Source: Gemmatimonadota bacterium (GTDB lineage Bacteria > Gemmatimonadota > Gemmatimonadetes > Longimicrobiales > Gaopeijiaceae). From it: 64,000 nt of DNA. Under the pieces are notes generated by a model that saw only the letters and a program-made list of their open reading frames with translations, was not told where the DNA came from and searched no databases. A program made the translations under genes and the position numbers. Shown here one piece after another: positions 35,327-43,807 of this stretch. How positions within the stretch are numbered: the first letter of the stretch is position 1; every line of letters starts with the position of its first letter. The DNA lies in contig JAWKQO010000004.1 in the NCBI GenBank assembly GCA_041390105.1, forward strand, positions 372,001 to 436,000, in the 5' to 3' direction.

Positions 35327-35413
35327 GGTCGGACCGAGCACGGGGACGACCCGGAGACTAGTCCGCCCTGCTACGGCGGGCAAGGGTGTCGGGGCTTCGC
35401 CGCCCAGCCCAAC

Positions 35414-35911
35414 TCAGGCCAACGCCTTGAGCCCGAGCATCTGGGCCGAGGCACCCTCGCCGGTCACCATGCGACGGTGGTAGTCCACTTGACCCAGATG
35501 GTAGCCCAGGTGTACGGCCAGGTGGACGAGGAATCGTCCAAACGGCGCCGAGGCACCATTGGGCATCGCGAACGGGTCGTCGAGCACGTCGGGACTCATG
35601 CGGTCCAGCGCACCCAGCACCTCGGTTCGCGCCGCGTCGATGCGGGTGATCAGCTCACTGCGCGGAAGGTCACGGTCGCCGAACTCGGCTTCCCGATCGC
35701 GTACGTAGCCGGAGCCTCCGAGGAGGGCGCCAATGAAATGACGCAGGTTGCCCACCAGGTGGAGCGCCAGCGTTCCTGCGCTGTTGGGCACTCCCTCCGG
35801 CAGCACCCACACCGACGCGTCGTCCGGATACAGCTCCAGCTCTCGCTGCAGGCCGTCCAGGTCCCGGCCGATGATCACTCGGAGGTCGTCCAGAAGGGCT
35901 CGGTCGCTCAC
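35414..35911 (-). CDS. DinB-superfamily protein
   Basis: 165 residues from a GTG at 35911 overlapping the S9 peptidase stop by GTGA. It is a four-helix-bundle DinB-like protein: LQRELELYPDDASVW, TLALHLVGNLRHFIG, and the C-terminal HLGYHLGQVDYHRRM. The spaced histidines fit the DinB metal triad. Members include thiol-dependent transferases, but most are uncharacterised. Coupled translation with the peptidase may be incidental. Confidence 0.82.
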   Translation of the reverse strand: MSDRALLDDLRVIIGRDLDGLQRELELYPDDASVWVLPEGVPNSAGTLALHLVGNLRHFIGALLGGSGYVRDREAEFGDRDLPRSELITRIDAARTEVLGALDRMSPDVLDDPFAMPNGASAPFGRFLVHLAVHLGYHLGQVDYHRRMVTGEGASAQMLGLKALA

Positions 35912-38880
35912 GAGACCACCTTCTTCTTCTGGCGGCTCTTGAGATGGTCTTCCATCTGGAGGCGTGGCACGCCGTTCTCCCACCAGTCGGGTGCAGGGGC
36001 GCCCCGCAGGTAGTGATCGAAGAACTCCATCATACGGACGGTATAGTCCTTCTGGTTCGTTGGCTCCCTGAGTCCGTGGTTCTCCCCTACGTACTGCAAC
36101 AGCACCACGTCCTTCTGCAGCTCACGCAGCGTGTTGAAGAAGGTGATGCCCTGATTGAAGTCCACCGCCCCGTCCTTCTCGTTGTGCAGCAACACCACGG
36201 GAGTGGTGGCCTGGTCCGCGTGGAACGCCGGCGAGTTCCGGATGTAGGCGTCGTAGTTCTCGATGAAGCTGCCCTTGAAGCGCCCCTGGCTGGACTCGAA
36301 GATCGCCATATCGGCGCTCCCCGTGTTCCAGTAGATGGAGCTGTACATGCTGACCATGTCGGTGAGCGGCGCCCCGGAGACGATGCTGGCGAAGATGTCC
36401 GTTTGCGTGAGCAAGAACGCCGACTGATAGCCGCCCCAGGAGTGCCCGTGCAGCCCCACGTGTTCCTCATCCACGATGCCGGTGGCGATCGCCGCCTTGA
36501 CGGCCGGGATGACGCACCATACCGCGGACATGCCTGGATCGTTGATCGTGTACACGATGTCCGGCATCAGCACGGCATACCCGCGGCTCGTGTATACGCT
36601 GGGGTTGAACGCCCGCGTTTCGTTGGGCACCGAGTAGCTGTGCAGATTCTGTGACAGCTTCTCGTAGATGTAGACCACGGTCGGATAGGACTGCCCCGGC
36701 TGATAGTCCGCCGGCAGGAAGAGCGCGGCCTGCAGCGAATCCCCCTTGTCGCTCACGTAGTCGACCAGTTGCGCGCCCGCCGACCACGCGTATTCCGCCT
36801 GCTGCGGGTTCGCATCCGTCAGTCGGACGGGTTGGGCGAACGTCCCGCGAGCCGCCCACCAGTCCGGGAACTCCACGAACGTCTCACGGGAGTAGACGAA
36901 GGTCTCGGTGTCGACCGCACGCTGCACCGTGAAGGAAGCATCGTCCCAAAGAAGACGCTCTGTACGGCGTTGCCCCGGACGCAGGCGCTCCAGGCCTCCC
37001 TTCTTGGTGCGCTCTCCATAGGCCGTGAAGTAGACGGGTTTGCTGAAGTCGATCCCCTCCATGTCCGGATCGTAGGCGATGCGTCGGGGATGCCGGACGC
37101 CGGTCTCCCGCCCATCCATCGTGAGGTTCACGGCCGTGCCGCCGTCGACCGGCACCCGCCACACGTCCCAATCGTCGTTCAGTACCACGCTCCGGGAGTC
37201 CGAGGCCCACCCCATGGGCGCGAGTGGGGGGTCCACCACGTTGTGGTCGTCTTCGACGTCGACGAACGATGTGGGCAGGCCCTCGGTGATGGTGCGCGTG
37301 GTGCCCTTCGTGAAGTCGTAGACGTGGTAGTGCTTGTCCGCGTAGTAGAGCAGCTTGCTGCCGTCCGGCGATGGCAGCACCGGCCAGCGATGGGCCGTGA
37401 GGATCTGGGTGGCGGCGCCGGTCCGCGTGTCGATCGCATAGACGTCCCGGCGATTGCCGCCGTCGATCGCGTCACGCAGCTGATAGTCGCGCTCATCGTA
37501 CCCCACCGCGTAGTGCTGCCCGGGTGCGAGCGTCACGTCCCTGAGCTCGTCGGTGGCCAGCCGGACGAAGCCGCCGTCCGCAACCCGCATCCCCGCCAGG
37601 TACGCGTAGCGCTTGTCGCGGCTCTCTTCGACCTGTTGCTGCGACTGCAGTCGAGGATCGCGCCCGTGCCACAGCACCAACGTGGGTAGATCGTCCTCCC
37701 CGAGGCTGGGTGGGGGCGATTGCATTGCGCCCGGCGTCCCCGCGGCGGGCCGCACGTCCGGTCGCTCCTTCCCGGAGTCGGCCTCCGCCCGCTTGGGGGC
37801 CAGCCCGAAGAAGAGCATCGACCGATCGTCCGCCCACTCGGGAGCGCGCGCCTGACTGATCCGCAGGTCGGCCGGGAAACCCGGCAGCTCGGCCGGATCG
37901 GCGGTGATCCGCTGCGGGCTGCCTCGCTCCAGACCAGTGAAGCCCAGGGCCACGAAGGCGGTATCGGACGTGGTCGTATCCACGCTGCCGATCAGCACCG
38001 CGAGCGAGCGCCCCTCCTCGGACCACGCCAACTGCTTGTACACCTTGGTCTGGCTGTCCAGCGTGCGCACCACGTCCGTGGCGAGGTCCCGCACGGCCAC
38101 GGTGTTGCCCACGCGGTCCTTCGTCTCGGTGGTCCAGGCGATCCACGTGCCGGAGTCGTCGAGGGCGTAGTCGGCCACGCTGCCCACGGTGGTCACCAGT
38201 CCCGTCGAAAGCTCCAGGAGCAGCAGATCCGCGCCGGACCCCGCCCCTTCACCTTCGTCGAGGGCACGCTGCATGACCAGAAAGCGCGGCAGGTCCCCTG
38301 CGAACTCGTGACCTCGCACCCGTTCGAACGAGCGGGACTCGCCCGTGGAGAGCTCCACCACCGTCACACCGTTCTGCAGCGTCTTCTTGTCCTTCTTCGC
38401 TTTCTTGGCGGCTTCCGCCGTCGGATAGCTGGTGAAGGCCAACCACTTTCCGTCCGCAGAGAAGGACAGAGGTCCGCGCGGGGCCGGCCCGAACGGGTTG
38501 AACCCGGCCGGTCCGGTGGGCTCACCGATCGGGAAGCGCTGCTCCTCGCCCTCTCCCGTGGGCCGCACCACGACCTCCGCATCGCCCTCGTTGGGCACCA
38601 GCTGATACGCGAACCAGGTGCCGTCGTTGGAGATCTGCTGCCAGCGGATCGACTTCCAGAACGCGAGGTTCGTGGGGTCGAGGGGCGGAAGCGCGGCGGG
38701 CGGGGCACCCGCTGCCACGCGCATGGACGCCGCTTCCTGTGCGAGCAACGGACCCGCGGACGCGGCCGCCAAGACCATGAACAGGACGATGAGTGATCCC
38801 GACACCACGGGCTGCCAGCTACCGGTGAGCGGGAGCGACCGATCGGACAGCGGGGGACGAGCGAGGGCGCGGCGTGCCAT
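35908..38880 (-). CDS. Exported S9-family (prolyl oligopeptidase-type) serine peptidase
   Basis: 990 residues from the ATG at 38880 with AAGGAG six bases upstream. A long N-terminus with an export signal (IVLFMVLAAASAGPLLAQ) leads to beta-propeller-like strands with many WDxxG-type repeats, then an alpha/beta-hydrolase domain. The catalytic triad is seen: Ser814 in HGHSWGGYQSA, an Asp in HNEKDGAVD, and a His in GENHGLREP. Length is above the usual ~650-750, mainly in the propeller/N-terminal part. It probably trims peptides outside the cytoplasm. Confidence 0.9.
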   Translation of the reverse strand: MARRALARPPLSDRSLPLTGSWQPVVSGSLIVLFMVLAAASAGPLLAQEAASMRVAAGAPPAALPPLDPTNLAFWKSIRWQQISNDGTWFAYQLVPNEGDAEVVVRPTGEGEEQRFPIGEPTGPAGFNPFGPAPRGPLSFSADGKWLAFTSYPTAEAAKKAKKDKKTLQNGVTVVELSTGESRSFERVRGHEFAGDLPRFLVMQRALDEGEGAGSGADLLLLELSTGLVTTVGSVADYALDDSGTWIAWTTETKDRVGNTVAVRDLATDVVRTLDSQTKVYKQLAWSEEGRSLAVLIGSVDTTTSDTAFVALGFTGLERGSPQRITADPAELPGFPADLRISQARAPEWADDRSMLFFGLAPKRAEADSGKERPDVRPAAGTPGAMQSPPPSLGEDDLPTLVLWHGRDPRLQSQQQVEESRDKRYAYLAGMRVADGGFVRLATDELRDVTLAPGQHYAVGYDERDYQLRDAIDGGNRRDVYAIDTRTGAATQILTAHRWPVLPSPDGSKLLYYADKHYHVYDFTKGTTRTITEGLPTSFVDVEDDHNVVDPPLAPMGWASDSRSVVLNDDWDVWRVPVDGGTAVNLTMDGRETGVRHPRRIAYDPDMEGIDFSKPVYFTAYGERTKKGGLERLRPGQRRTERLLWDDASFTVQRAVDTETFVYSRETFVEFPDWWAARGTFAQPVRLTDANPQQAEYAWSAGAQLVDYVSDKGDSLQAALFLPADYQPGQSYPTVVYIYEKLSQNLHSYSVPNETRAFNPSVYTSRGYAVLMPDIVYTINDPGMSAVWCVIPAVKAAIATGIVDEEHVGLHGHSWGGYQSAFLLTQTDIFASIVSGAPLTDMVSMYSSIYWNTGSADMAIFESSQGRFKGSFIENYDAYIRNSPAFHADQATTPVVLLHNEKDGAVDFNQGITFFNTLRELQKDVVLLQYVGENHGLREPTNQKDYTVRMMEFFDHYLRGAPAPDWWENGVPRLQMEDHLKSRQKKKVVS

Positions 38881-39038
38881 GGGGTCTCCTTGGGCCAGGT
38901 GCTGAGGCAAACTCCACCCGAGGCAGCCGGACCGCAACCGGTCTGGCAGAGGCGCCCGTTCCGCGGGGGCCCGCCGCCTTGGGACAGACCTCGCGACCCC
39001 TTCCGTATGTTCGGAGTCCCGCCTTCTGGAGCCATGTC

Positions 39039-39422
39039 ATGCACGCACTCGTCCCGTACCTGGTCTTTCCCGGATCGTGCCGCGAGGCGCTCGGCGCCTA
39101 CCGGGCCGCCCTTGGTGGAGAGATCGTCACGCTGCAGACGTTCGCCGAATCCCCGCTCGACGTGCCGCCGGAACTCTCCGAGCGCGTGTTCAATGCGGAA
39201 CTCCGAGCGGGCCAGTTGGTCCTCAAGGCGTCCGACGATCTTCCATCCCACCCGGTCCAGGTGGGAGGAAACGTCTCGCTCTTCCTGACCTTCGCCGAAC
39301 GCTCCCAGCGGGACCGGGTCTTCGGGCAGCTCGTCGAGGGCGGCGCCACGCTGTTCGCACCGGATGGCGAGTTCTCGATGCTGCGCGACCGCTTCGGGAT
39401 CCAGTGGATGCTGGTAGGCTGA
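39039..39422 (+). CDS. PhnB-like VOC (glyoxalase-fold) protein
   Basis: 127 residues from the ATG at 39039. The VOC repeat pattern is clear: HALVPYLVFPGSCREALGAY, then VFNAELRAGQLVLKASDD and FAERSQRDRVFGQLVEGGA, ending with the DRFGIQWML closing strand typical of PhnB-like members. These bind metals or small ligands; function here is unknown. An upstream open frame from 38874 overlaps the peptidase start and is rejected. Confidence 0.88.
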   Translation: MHALVPYLVFPGSCREALGAYRAALGGEIVTLQTFAESPLDVPPELSERVFNAELRAGQLVLKASDDLPSHPVQVGGNVSLFLTFAERSQRDRVFGQLVEGGATLFAPDGEFSMLRDRFGIQWMLVG

Positions 39423-39428
39423 GTCGCG

Positions 39429-39455
39429 GCGCCGCCCTTGAGTCCGCGGCGGCGC
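39429..39455. terminator. Bidirectional hairpin between convergent VOC and DUF427 genes
   Basis: GCGCCGCC and GGCGGCGC form a perfect eight-base stem around an 11-base loop, seven bases after the VOC stop and 29 bases beyond the DUF427 stop. No U-tract is present on either strand. Confidence 0.55.
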
Positions 39456-39484
39456 GATCGCGCTGGGCAGTCCCGGGGTCTGCT

Positions 39485-39769
39485 CTACCCCTCCACCTTC
39501 ACCCCACGCCAAAAGGCGACGCGATCCTTGATTTGCTGCGCTGCCGGCTTGGGATCGGGATAGTACCAGGCCGCGTCACGATTCACCTGATCGCCCACGA
39601 CCACATGGTAGTAGCTCGCCTGACCCTTCCACGGACACGTGGTATGCGTGTCGCTGGGGAGCAGGTGGGATCGATCCACGGCTTCGGGAGGGAAGTACGC
39701 GTTCCCCTCCACGATTTCGATATCGTCGCTCTCGGCGATGAGCGCGTTCTTCCAGGTGGCTTTGGCCAT
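39485..39769 (-). CDS. DUF427-family protein
   Basis: 94 residues. The family core is visible in IAESDDIEIVEGNAYFPPEA, THTTCPWKGQASYYHV and AAWYYPDPKPAA, including the conserved CPWKG motif. The family is widespread in aerobic bacteria and has a ligand-pocket fold, but no established reaction. The ATG at 39769 is preceded by a weak AAGCGAGCGAG. It is monocistronic. Confidence 0.9.
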   Translation of the reverse strand: MAKATWKNALIAESDDIEIVEGNAYFPPEAVDRSHLLPSDTHTTCPWKGQASYYHVVVGDQVNRDAAWYYPDPKPAAQQIKDRVAFWRGVKVEG

Positions 39770-39915
39770 TTCTCGCTCGCTTCCGCTTCGGGACCTTCTC
39801 GTCGCGCATCCAATCCACGAGAGATGGGGCGTGTTCCCGGTTCGCTCGGTCTATCCCGAAGCGCGGCCCTCCCCGGCCCCGCCACCTCTGGGCCGGGGCG
39901 TCCCCGGTGGCCTCG

Positions 39916-41034
39916 TCACTCAGGCACCAGGGCCAATCCACCCGCTTGCTTCCCCACCTCGGCCTTGGCTACGGGCTGCAGGCGCTCCAGGTCGATCACC
40001 TCCACCAGGCCCGGCTGCCCGCCGATGCCCTCCACGGTCACGAACGCGTAGCGGCTGTCCGGCGTGACGACCACCCCGTGGGTGACCTTCTGAGCGCTGG
40101 GAAGGCGTGCCAGCTCCTCCCCGCTGGACCGGTCGAAGACCGCCAGTTGCGCGCCCCCCTTGAGCGTGGCCAGCAGGCGAGTCCCATCCGGTGTGAGGGC
40201 GAGATTGTAGGGCGCCCCCTGTGCGGGAATGCGCCGCACCACGGACCAGCGCTCCAGATCCACTTCTACGATCTCGTGAGACTTGTTGCAGGCGACGTAG
40301 AGTCTCTCGCCCCGCTCGCTGGGGGCGGTCCAGGTGGGCGAGCACGTTTGCTGCGCGGCCATCCCGGCGCCGCTCCCACCGGACATGTCGTGTCCCTCGT
40401 GTCCGGCGTGCGCCGTCACCGCGGCACCCGTCACCAGATTCAGGCGGCGCGTGACCTCGAGTGAAACGGTAGACGTCTCCACGAGTTGATCGTCCATCAT
40501 GCAGGCCGAGTAGTTGAACCTGCCGTCTGCGGACATGCGGGACCCGTGGGGCATGGTGCAGGTCTCCGTCTGCGCCACTTCATCCATCGTCTGCGTATCG
40601 ACGATGGAGACGGTGCTGGGCACGTGATCGCCGTAGAAGTTGGAGTTGACGATGAACGCCAACGCTCCCTCGGGCGTCAGCGAGACCGTGGCGGGAAACA
40701 ACCCCAACTCGGCCGTCCCCACCACCGTGTCCGCCCCCACTTCGTACTTCAGCAGTGTCCCGTTGGGATAGCCGTGGCCCAACGTGAGGTACCAATACTC
40801 TCCGGTCGGGTCGAAGAAAATGCCGTGCGGACCCTCGATCTCCGCCGGCCAACGGCCCACGCGGATCACTTTCTCGACGGACAGATCGCCCCCGGCGTCG
40901 TAGCGGAGCACGGTGACCTCGTCCTCCGATTCGGAGGCCACGTAGACGCGGTAGCTCTGCGCGGCGACGCTTCCCGGCGGGAGCGCAGCCACCCATCCCA
41001 GGGCGAGGAGCACGCACCCCACGGCGCTCCTCAC
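39916..41034 (-). CDS. Exported YncE-like seven-bladed beta-propeller with His/Met-rich insert
   Basis: 372 residues from a GTG at 41034 overlapping the stop of the upstream gene by GTGA. A signal peptide (VGCVLLALGWVAALPPGSVA) is followed by repeated blades (RVYVASESEDEVTVLRYDA, LNLVTGAA, YVACNKSHEIVEVDLERW, LALTPDGTRLLATLKGG). Between blades lies AHAGHEGHDMSGGSG, a histidine/methionine-rich loop that could bind copper or another metal. It is probably periplasmic. Its coupling to the Ig-like propeller suggests a two-protein surface complex. Confidence 0.75.
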   Translation of the reverse strand: MRSAVGCVLLALGWVAALPPGSVAAQSYRVYVASESEDEVTVLRYDAGGDLSVEKVIRVGRWPAEIEGPHGIFFDPTGEYWYLTLGHGYPNGTLLKYEVGADTVVGTAELGLFPATVSLTPEGALAFIVNSNFYGDHVPSTVSIVDTQTMDEVAQTETCTMPHGSRMSADGRFNYSACMMDDQLVETSTVSLEVTRRLNLVTGAAVTAHAGHEGHDMSGGSGAGMAAQQTCSPTWTAPSERGERLYVACNKSHEIVEVDLERWSVVRRIPAQGAPYNLALTPDGTRLLATLKGGAQLAVFDRSSGEELARLPSAQKVTHGVVVTPDSRYAFVTVEGIGGQPGLVEVIDLERLQPVAKAEVGKQAGGLALVPE

Positions 41035-43019
41035 GGAATCAGCCCTCGCCGCGGCTGCAGCTTGATGGCCCAGAGCCCGGAGTGGTGTTCCGCGATGAAG
41101 AGATTGCCCTTGTGCATCTGGGGGCCCCAGGAGAACGGCGCGTTGGGAACGAAGCTGTCCGGGTCGTTGGCCATATAGTGGGCAATCTCACGGCCCTGGA
41201 TGCCCAGGTTGCCTTTGAGCTCGCCCGAGATATCGATCACCCGCGTGCCGCCGTTGTAGAAAGCCGCGTACAGGCGGTCCTCTTCGATCCACATGTTGTG
41301 GGATCCGGCCTCCGGCACTTCGTAGCGCGCCACCTCTTCCGGGTTCATGGGGTCGGTGAAGTCCACCACGTGGATGTAGCCCGCCATGCGCGGGGGGGTC
41401 CGGTTGGCGTCGAGATCGTTGAAGCCGGGGCGGCCGATCTCGTCGCCCATGAAGATGTAGAACTTGCCCGTGGGGCTCTTGTACGGGAAAGCGGCGTGTG
41501 TGGCACCGCCGACGTCCGCGAATCGGTACATCAACACCGGGTTGGAAGGGCTCCCACCTTTGTTGCCACCCCCGACATCGATGACCGCCACGCCATCGCC
41601 CCAGTTGGACGAATAAGCGATTCCGTCCACCACCCAGACGTCGTGGATGGCGTGCCCCGGCGTGTCCAGCTCGAATCGCCCCACCCGGTGCGGGTTTCGT
41701 GGGTCCGCGATGTTGATCACGTCGAAGCGGATGCCGTTGTTCACCGCATAGACATGGTCCTGGTAGATGAAGAGATTGTGCACGCCTCCGGTCAGCTCGT
41801 CGTCGAAGGTCGACAGGATCTCCACGTTGCGAGGATCGCTGCAGTCCAGGATGACGATGCCGTTCCGGCGATTGGACGCGCCTTCCCTCGAGATCACGCA
41901 GATGCGCCCGTCTTCGGAGACCTTCACGTCGTTCGTGGTGCGCGCGTCCACGACGATCGAATCGGTCATCATGGGGCTGGACGGGTTGGTCACGTCCCAG
42001 AAGTACGCGGCGCCGAACGCGCCCCAGGTCCCGGTGATCGCGTAGTCGCGGCCGTCCACGCCCTCCCACACCCACAGGTCGGAGGTGGGTACTGCGCGCA
42101 CGGCACCCTGCCCCACGAACGTCACCTCCTCACTCACGTGACGGGGCTCGATCTGGAGCGTCTGGTGGGCACTGTGCCCGGGCACGGAAGCCATCACGGT
42201 GTAGATGCCCGGTTTGTAGGCCACGAAGCGGCCCTCTTGGTCGATCTCCGCAGCGGGGACATCCGCAGTGGCCTCGGGAGCCGGGTAGGAGACCACCGCG
42301 TAGGAGACGGGAATGTCCGTGACCGGCGTGCTTCCGGCCTGAGCCGTTGCCGTGAAGTGGATCACGTCCCCGGTCCGACCCACGGTCTGGGACCCCGTGA
42401 GGGCGAGCTCGGTCACGGGATTGGCCTGGACGGCGTAGGCGACCCGCCCTTCCACGCCGGCCGCGGTGGCGGTGAGCGTCACTCGACCCGGTCGGTGCGC
42501 GGTCAGTACTCCGAAGCGATCCACCGTGGCAATCGACGCGTCACTGGAGCTCCAGGTCACAGGGGTGTCGCCCCGAACGTCGCCAGCCTCGTCGAACACC
42601 GTGGACAGGTGCCGCACCGTGGCGCCGACGTAGAAGCGGCCGCCTGCTCCGGGTTCCACCACCACCCGTTCGATCGGCGGGTATTCTACGAGAATCGTCA
42701 GGTCCGCTCGAACGTTGCGGTCGCTCGCCACCATCACGATCACCGGATACTCACCCCCGTAGACGGCCTCCACGGCACCGGTGGTGCGGTTGACGTCCAG
42801 TCGGCCCCGACCACTGCGGGCCAGGTACATGAGGGGCTCGTCCAGGACGTTGCCGTTGGCATCGAGCACGCGGGCCTGGATCTGGGCGGTCTGGCCCGGG
42901 CGCAGCACCAGACGCTCCTGGGCCAGCTCCACCCGCAGCGGCGCGGTTTGGCCGCCGAGGCCAGGGGCGGTCAGCCCGAGAAGGACTGCGAGGGACGCGA
43001 AGATCGGGAACGCTCTCAT
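41031..43019 (-). CDS. Exported Ig-like (BIG2) plus LVIVD-repeat beta-propeller protein
   Basis: 662 residues from the ATG at 43019 with CGGAG seven bases upstream (a GTG at 43025 is possible). A signal peptide precedes beta-sandwich domains (residues ~30-290: VTWSSSDASIATVDRFGV and VTLTATAAGVEG are typical BIG2 strands). The remainder is LVIVD-type propeller repeats (AAYFWDVTNPSSP, GIVILDCSDPRNVEIL, FDVINIADPRNPHRVG, VHVVDFTDPMNPEEV). The C-terminal HKGNLFIAEHHSGLWAIKL closes the propeller. It is a likely secreted or surface protein; ligand unknown. Confidence 0.78.
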   Translation of the reverse strand: MRAFPIFASLAVLLGLTAPGLGGQTAPLRVELAQERLVLRPGQTAQIQARVLDANGNVLDEPLMYLARSGRGRLDVNRTTGAVEAVYGGEYPVIVMVASDRNVRADLTILVEYPPIERVVVEPGAGGRFYVGATVRHLSTVFDEAGDVRGDTPVTWSSSDASIATVDRFGVLTAHRPGRVTLTATAAGVEGRVAYAVQANPVTELALTGSQTVGRTGDVIHFTATAQAGSTPVTDIPVSYAVVSYPAPEATADVPAAEIDQEGRFVAYKPGIYTVMASVPGHSAHQTLQIEPRHVSEEVTFVGQGAVRAVPTSDLWVWEGVDGRDYAITGTWGAFGAAYFWDVTNPSSPMMTDSIVVDARTTNDVKVSEDGRICVISREGASNRRNGIVILDCSDPRNVEILSTFDDELTGGVHNLFIYQDHVYAVNNGIRFDVINIADPRNPHRVGRFELDTPGHAIHDVWVVDGIAYSSNWGDGVAVIDVGGGNKGGSPSNPVLMYRFADVGGATHAAFPYKSPTGKFYIFMGDEIGRPGFNDLDANRTPPRMAGYIHVVDFTDPMNPEEVARYEVPEAGSHNMWIEEDRLYAAFYNGGTRVIDISGELKGNLGIQGREIAHYMANDPDSFVPNAPFSWGPQMHKGNLFIAEHHSGLWAIKLQPRRGLIP

Positions 43020-43108
43020 GGGCACTCCGGGCGGAACGGGCCGGTCGGGGATGGGGACGGAGGAGGGACTGCCTCGAAAGTCGGGTCTGGGGAGCGCTCA
43101 GGCAACGA

Positions 43109-43807
43109 TCACGGCTCCAGCCGATAGCCGATCTTACGCACGGTCACGATCCAGCGCGGCCGGGAGGGGTCCGGTTCCACCTTGGCCCGCACCGTTGCGA
43201 TGTGCGTGTCGATGGTGCGTGTCCGGATACGATCGGGCTCCGGGAAGCCCCACACTTCCGCGAGCAACGTCTCGCGGGAGACCGCCCGGCCACGGTGGCG
43301 AATCAGACACGCCAGCAAGTCGAACTCCAGGGGGGCCATCTCCAGCTCCGCGCCCTCCCGGGTCACGGTGCGGGCGGCCAGATCGACCATGACCTCTCCC
43401 ACGCGGTGGTGGCCGCCCGGGCGAGCGAGGGCGTCAGGGACAGCGCGCCGCAAGATCGCCCGGATGCGCAGCAACAGCTCGATCAAGCCCACCGGCTTGA
43501 CGACATAGTCGTCTGCGCCGAAGCGGAACCCCTGCACCTTGTCCACATCCTCGCCTCGCGCCGAGAGGATGAGCACCGGCGTCGCTTGGTCGCGCTCCCG
43601 CAGGCGGCGCAGCACGGTCAGACCGTCGACTCCGGGCAGCATCAGGTCCAGCACGATGAGCTCGGGTTCCCAACCCATGGCGTGCTCGAGCGCTGCCTGT
43701 CCGTCGTGCACGACAGCAACGGTATGCCCGTCGCTCTCCAGACTCTGTCGAAGTGCGAGCGCCAACGTGGGGTTGTCCTCGACGACCAGGATCCGGCTCA
43801 CCTTCAC
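43109..43807 (-). CDS. OmpR/PhoB-family response regulator
   Basis: 232 residues from a GTG at 43807 overlapping the kinase stop by GTGA (a GTG at 43801 is an alternative). The receiver has acidic residues in ILVVEDNP, phospho-acceptor Asp54 in LIVLDLMLPG and Lys in DYVVKPV. The C-terminal winged helix contains LEFDLLACLIRH and RTRTIDTHIATVRAKVE. It is the output of the adjacent histidine kinase. Confidence 0.95.
   Translation of the reverse strand: MKVSRILVVEDNPTLALALRQSLESDGHTVAVVHDGQAALEHAMGWEPELIVLDLMLPGVDGLTVLRRLRERDQATPVLILSARGEDVDKVQGFRFGADDYVVKPVGLIELLLRIRAILRRAVPDALARPGGHHRVGEVMVDLAARTVTREGAELEMAPLEFDLLACLIRHRGRAVSRETLLAEVWGFPEPDRIRTRTIDTHIATVRAKVEPDPSRPRWIVTVRKIGYRLEP

Noticed and set aside
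41082..43127. 681-codon plus-strand frame opposite the Ig-like propeller gene
   Set aside because: Composition is His/Arg/Val-rich with no domain; the minus strand has a signal peptide and LVIVD repeats.
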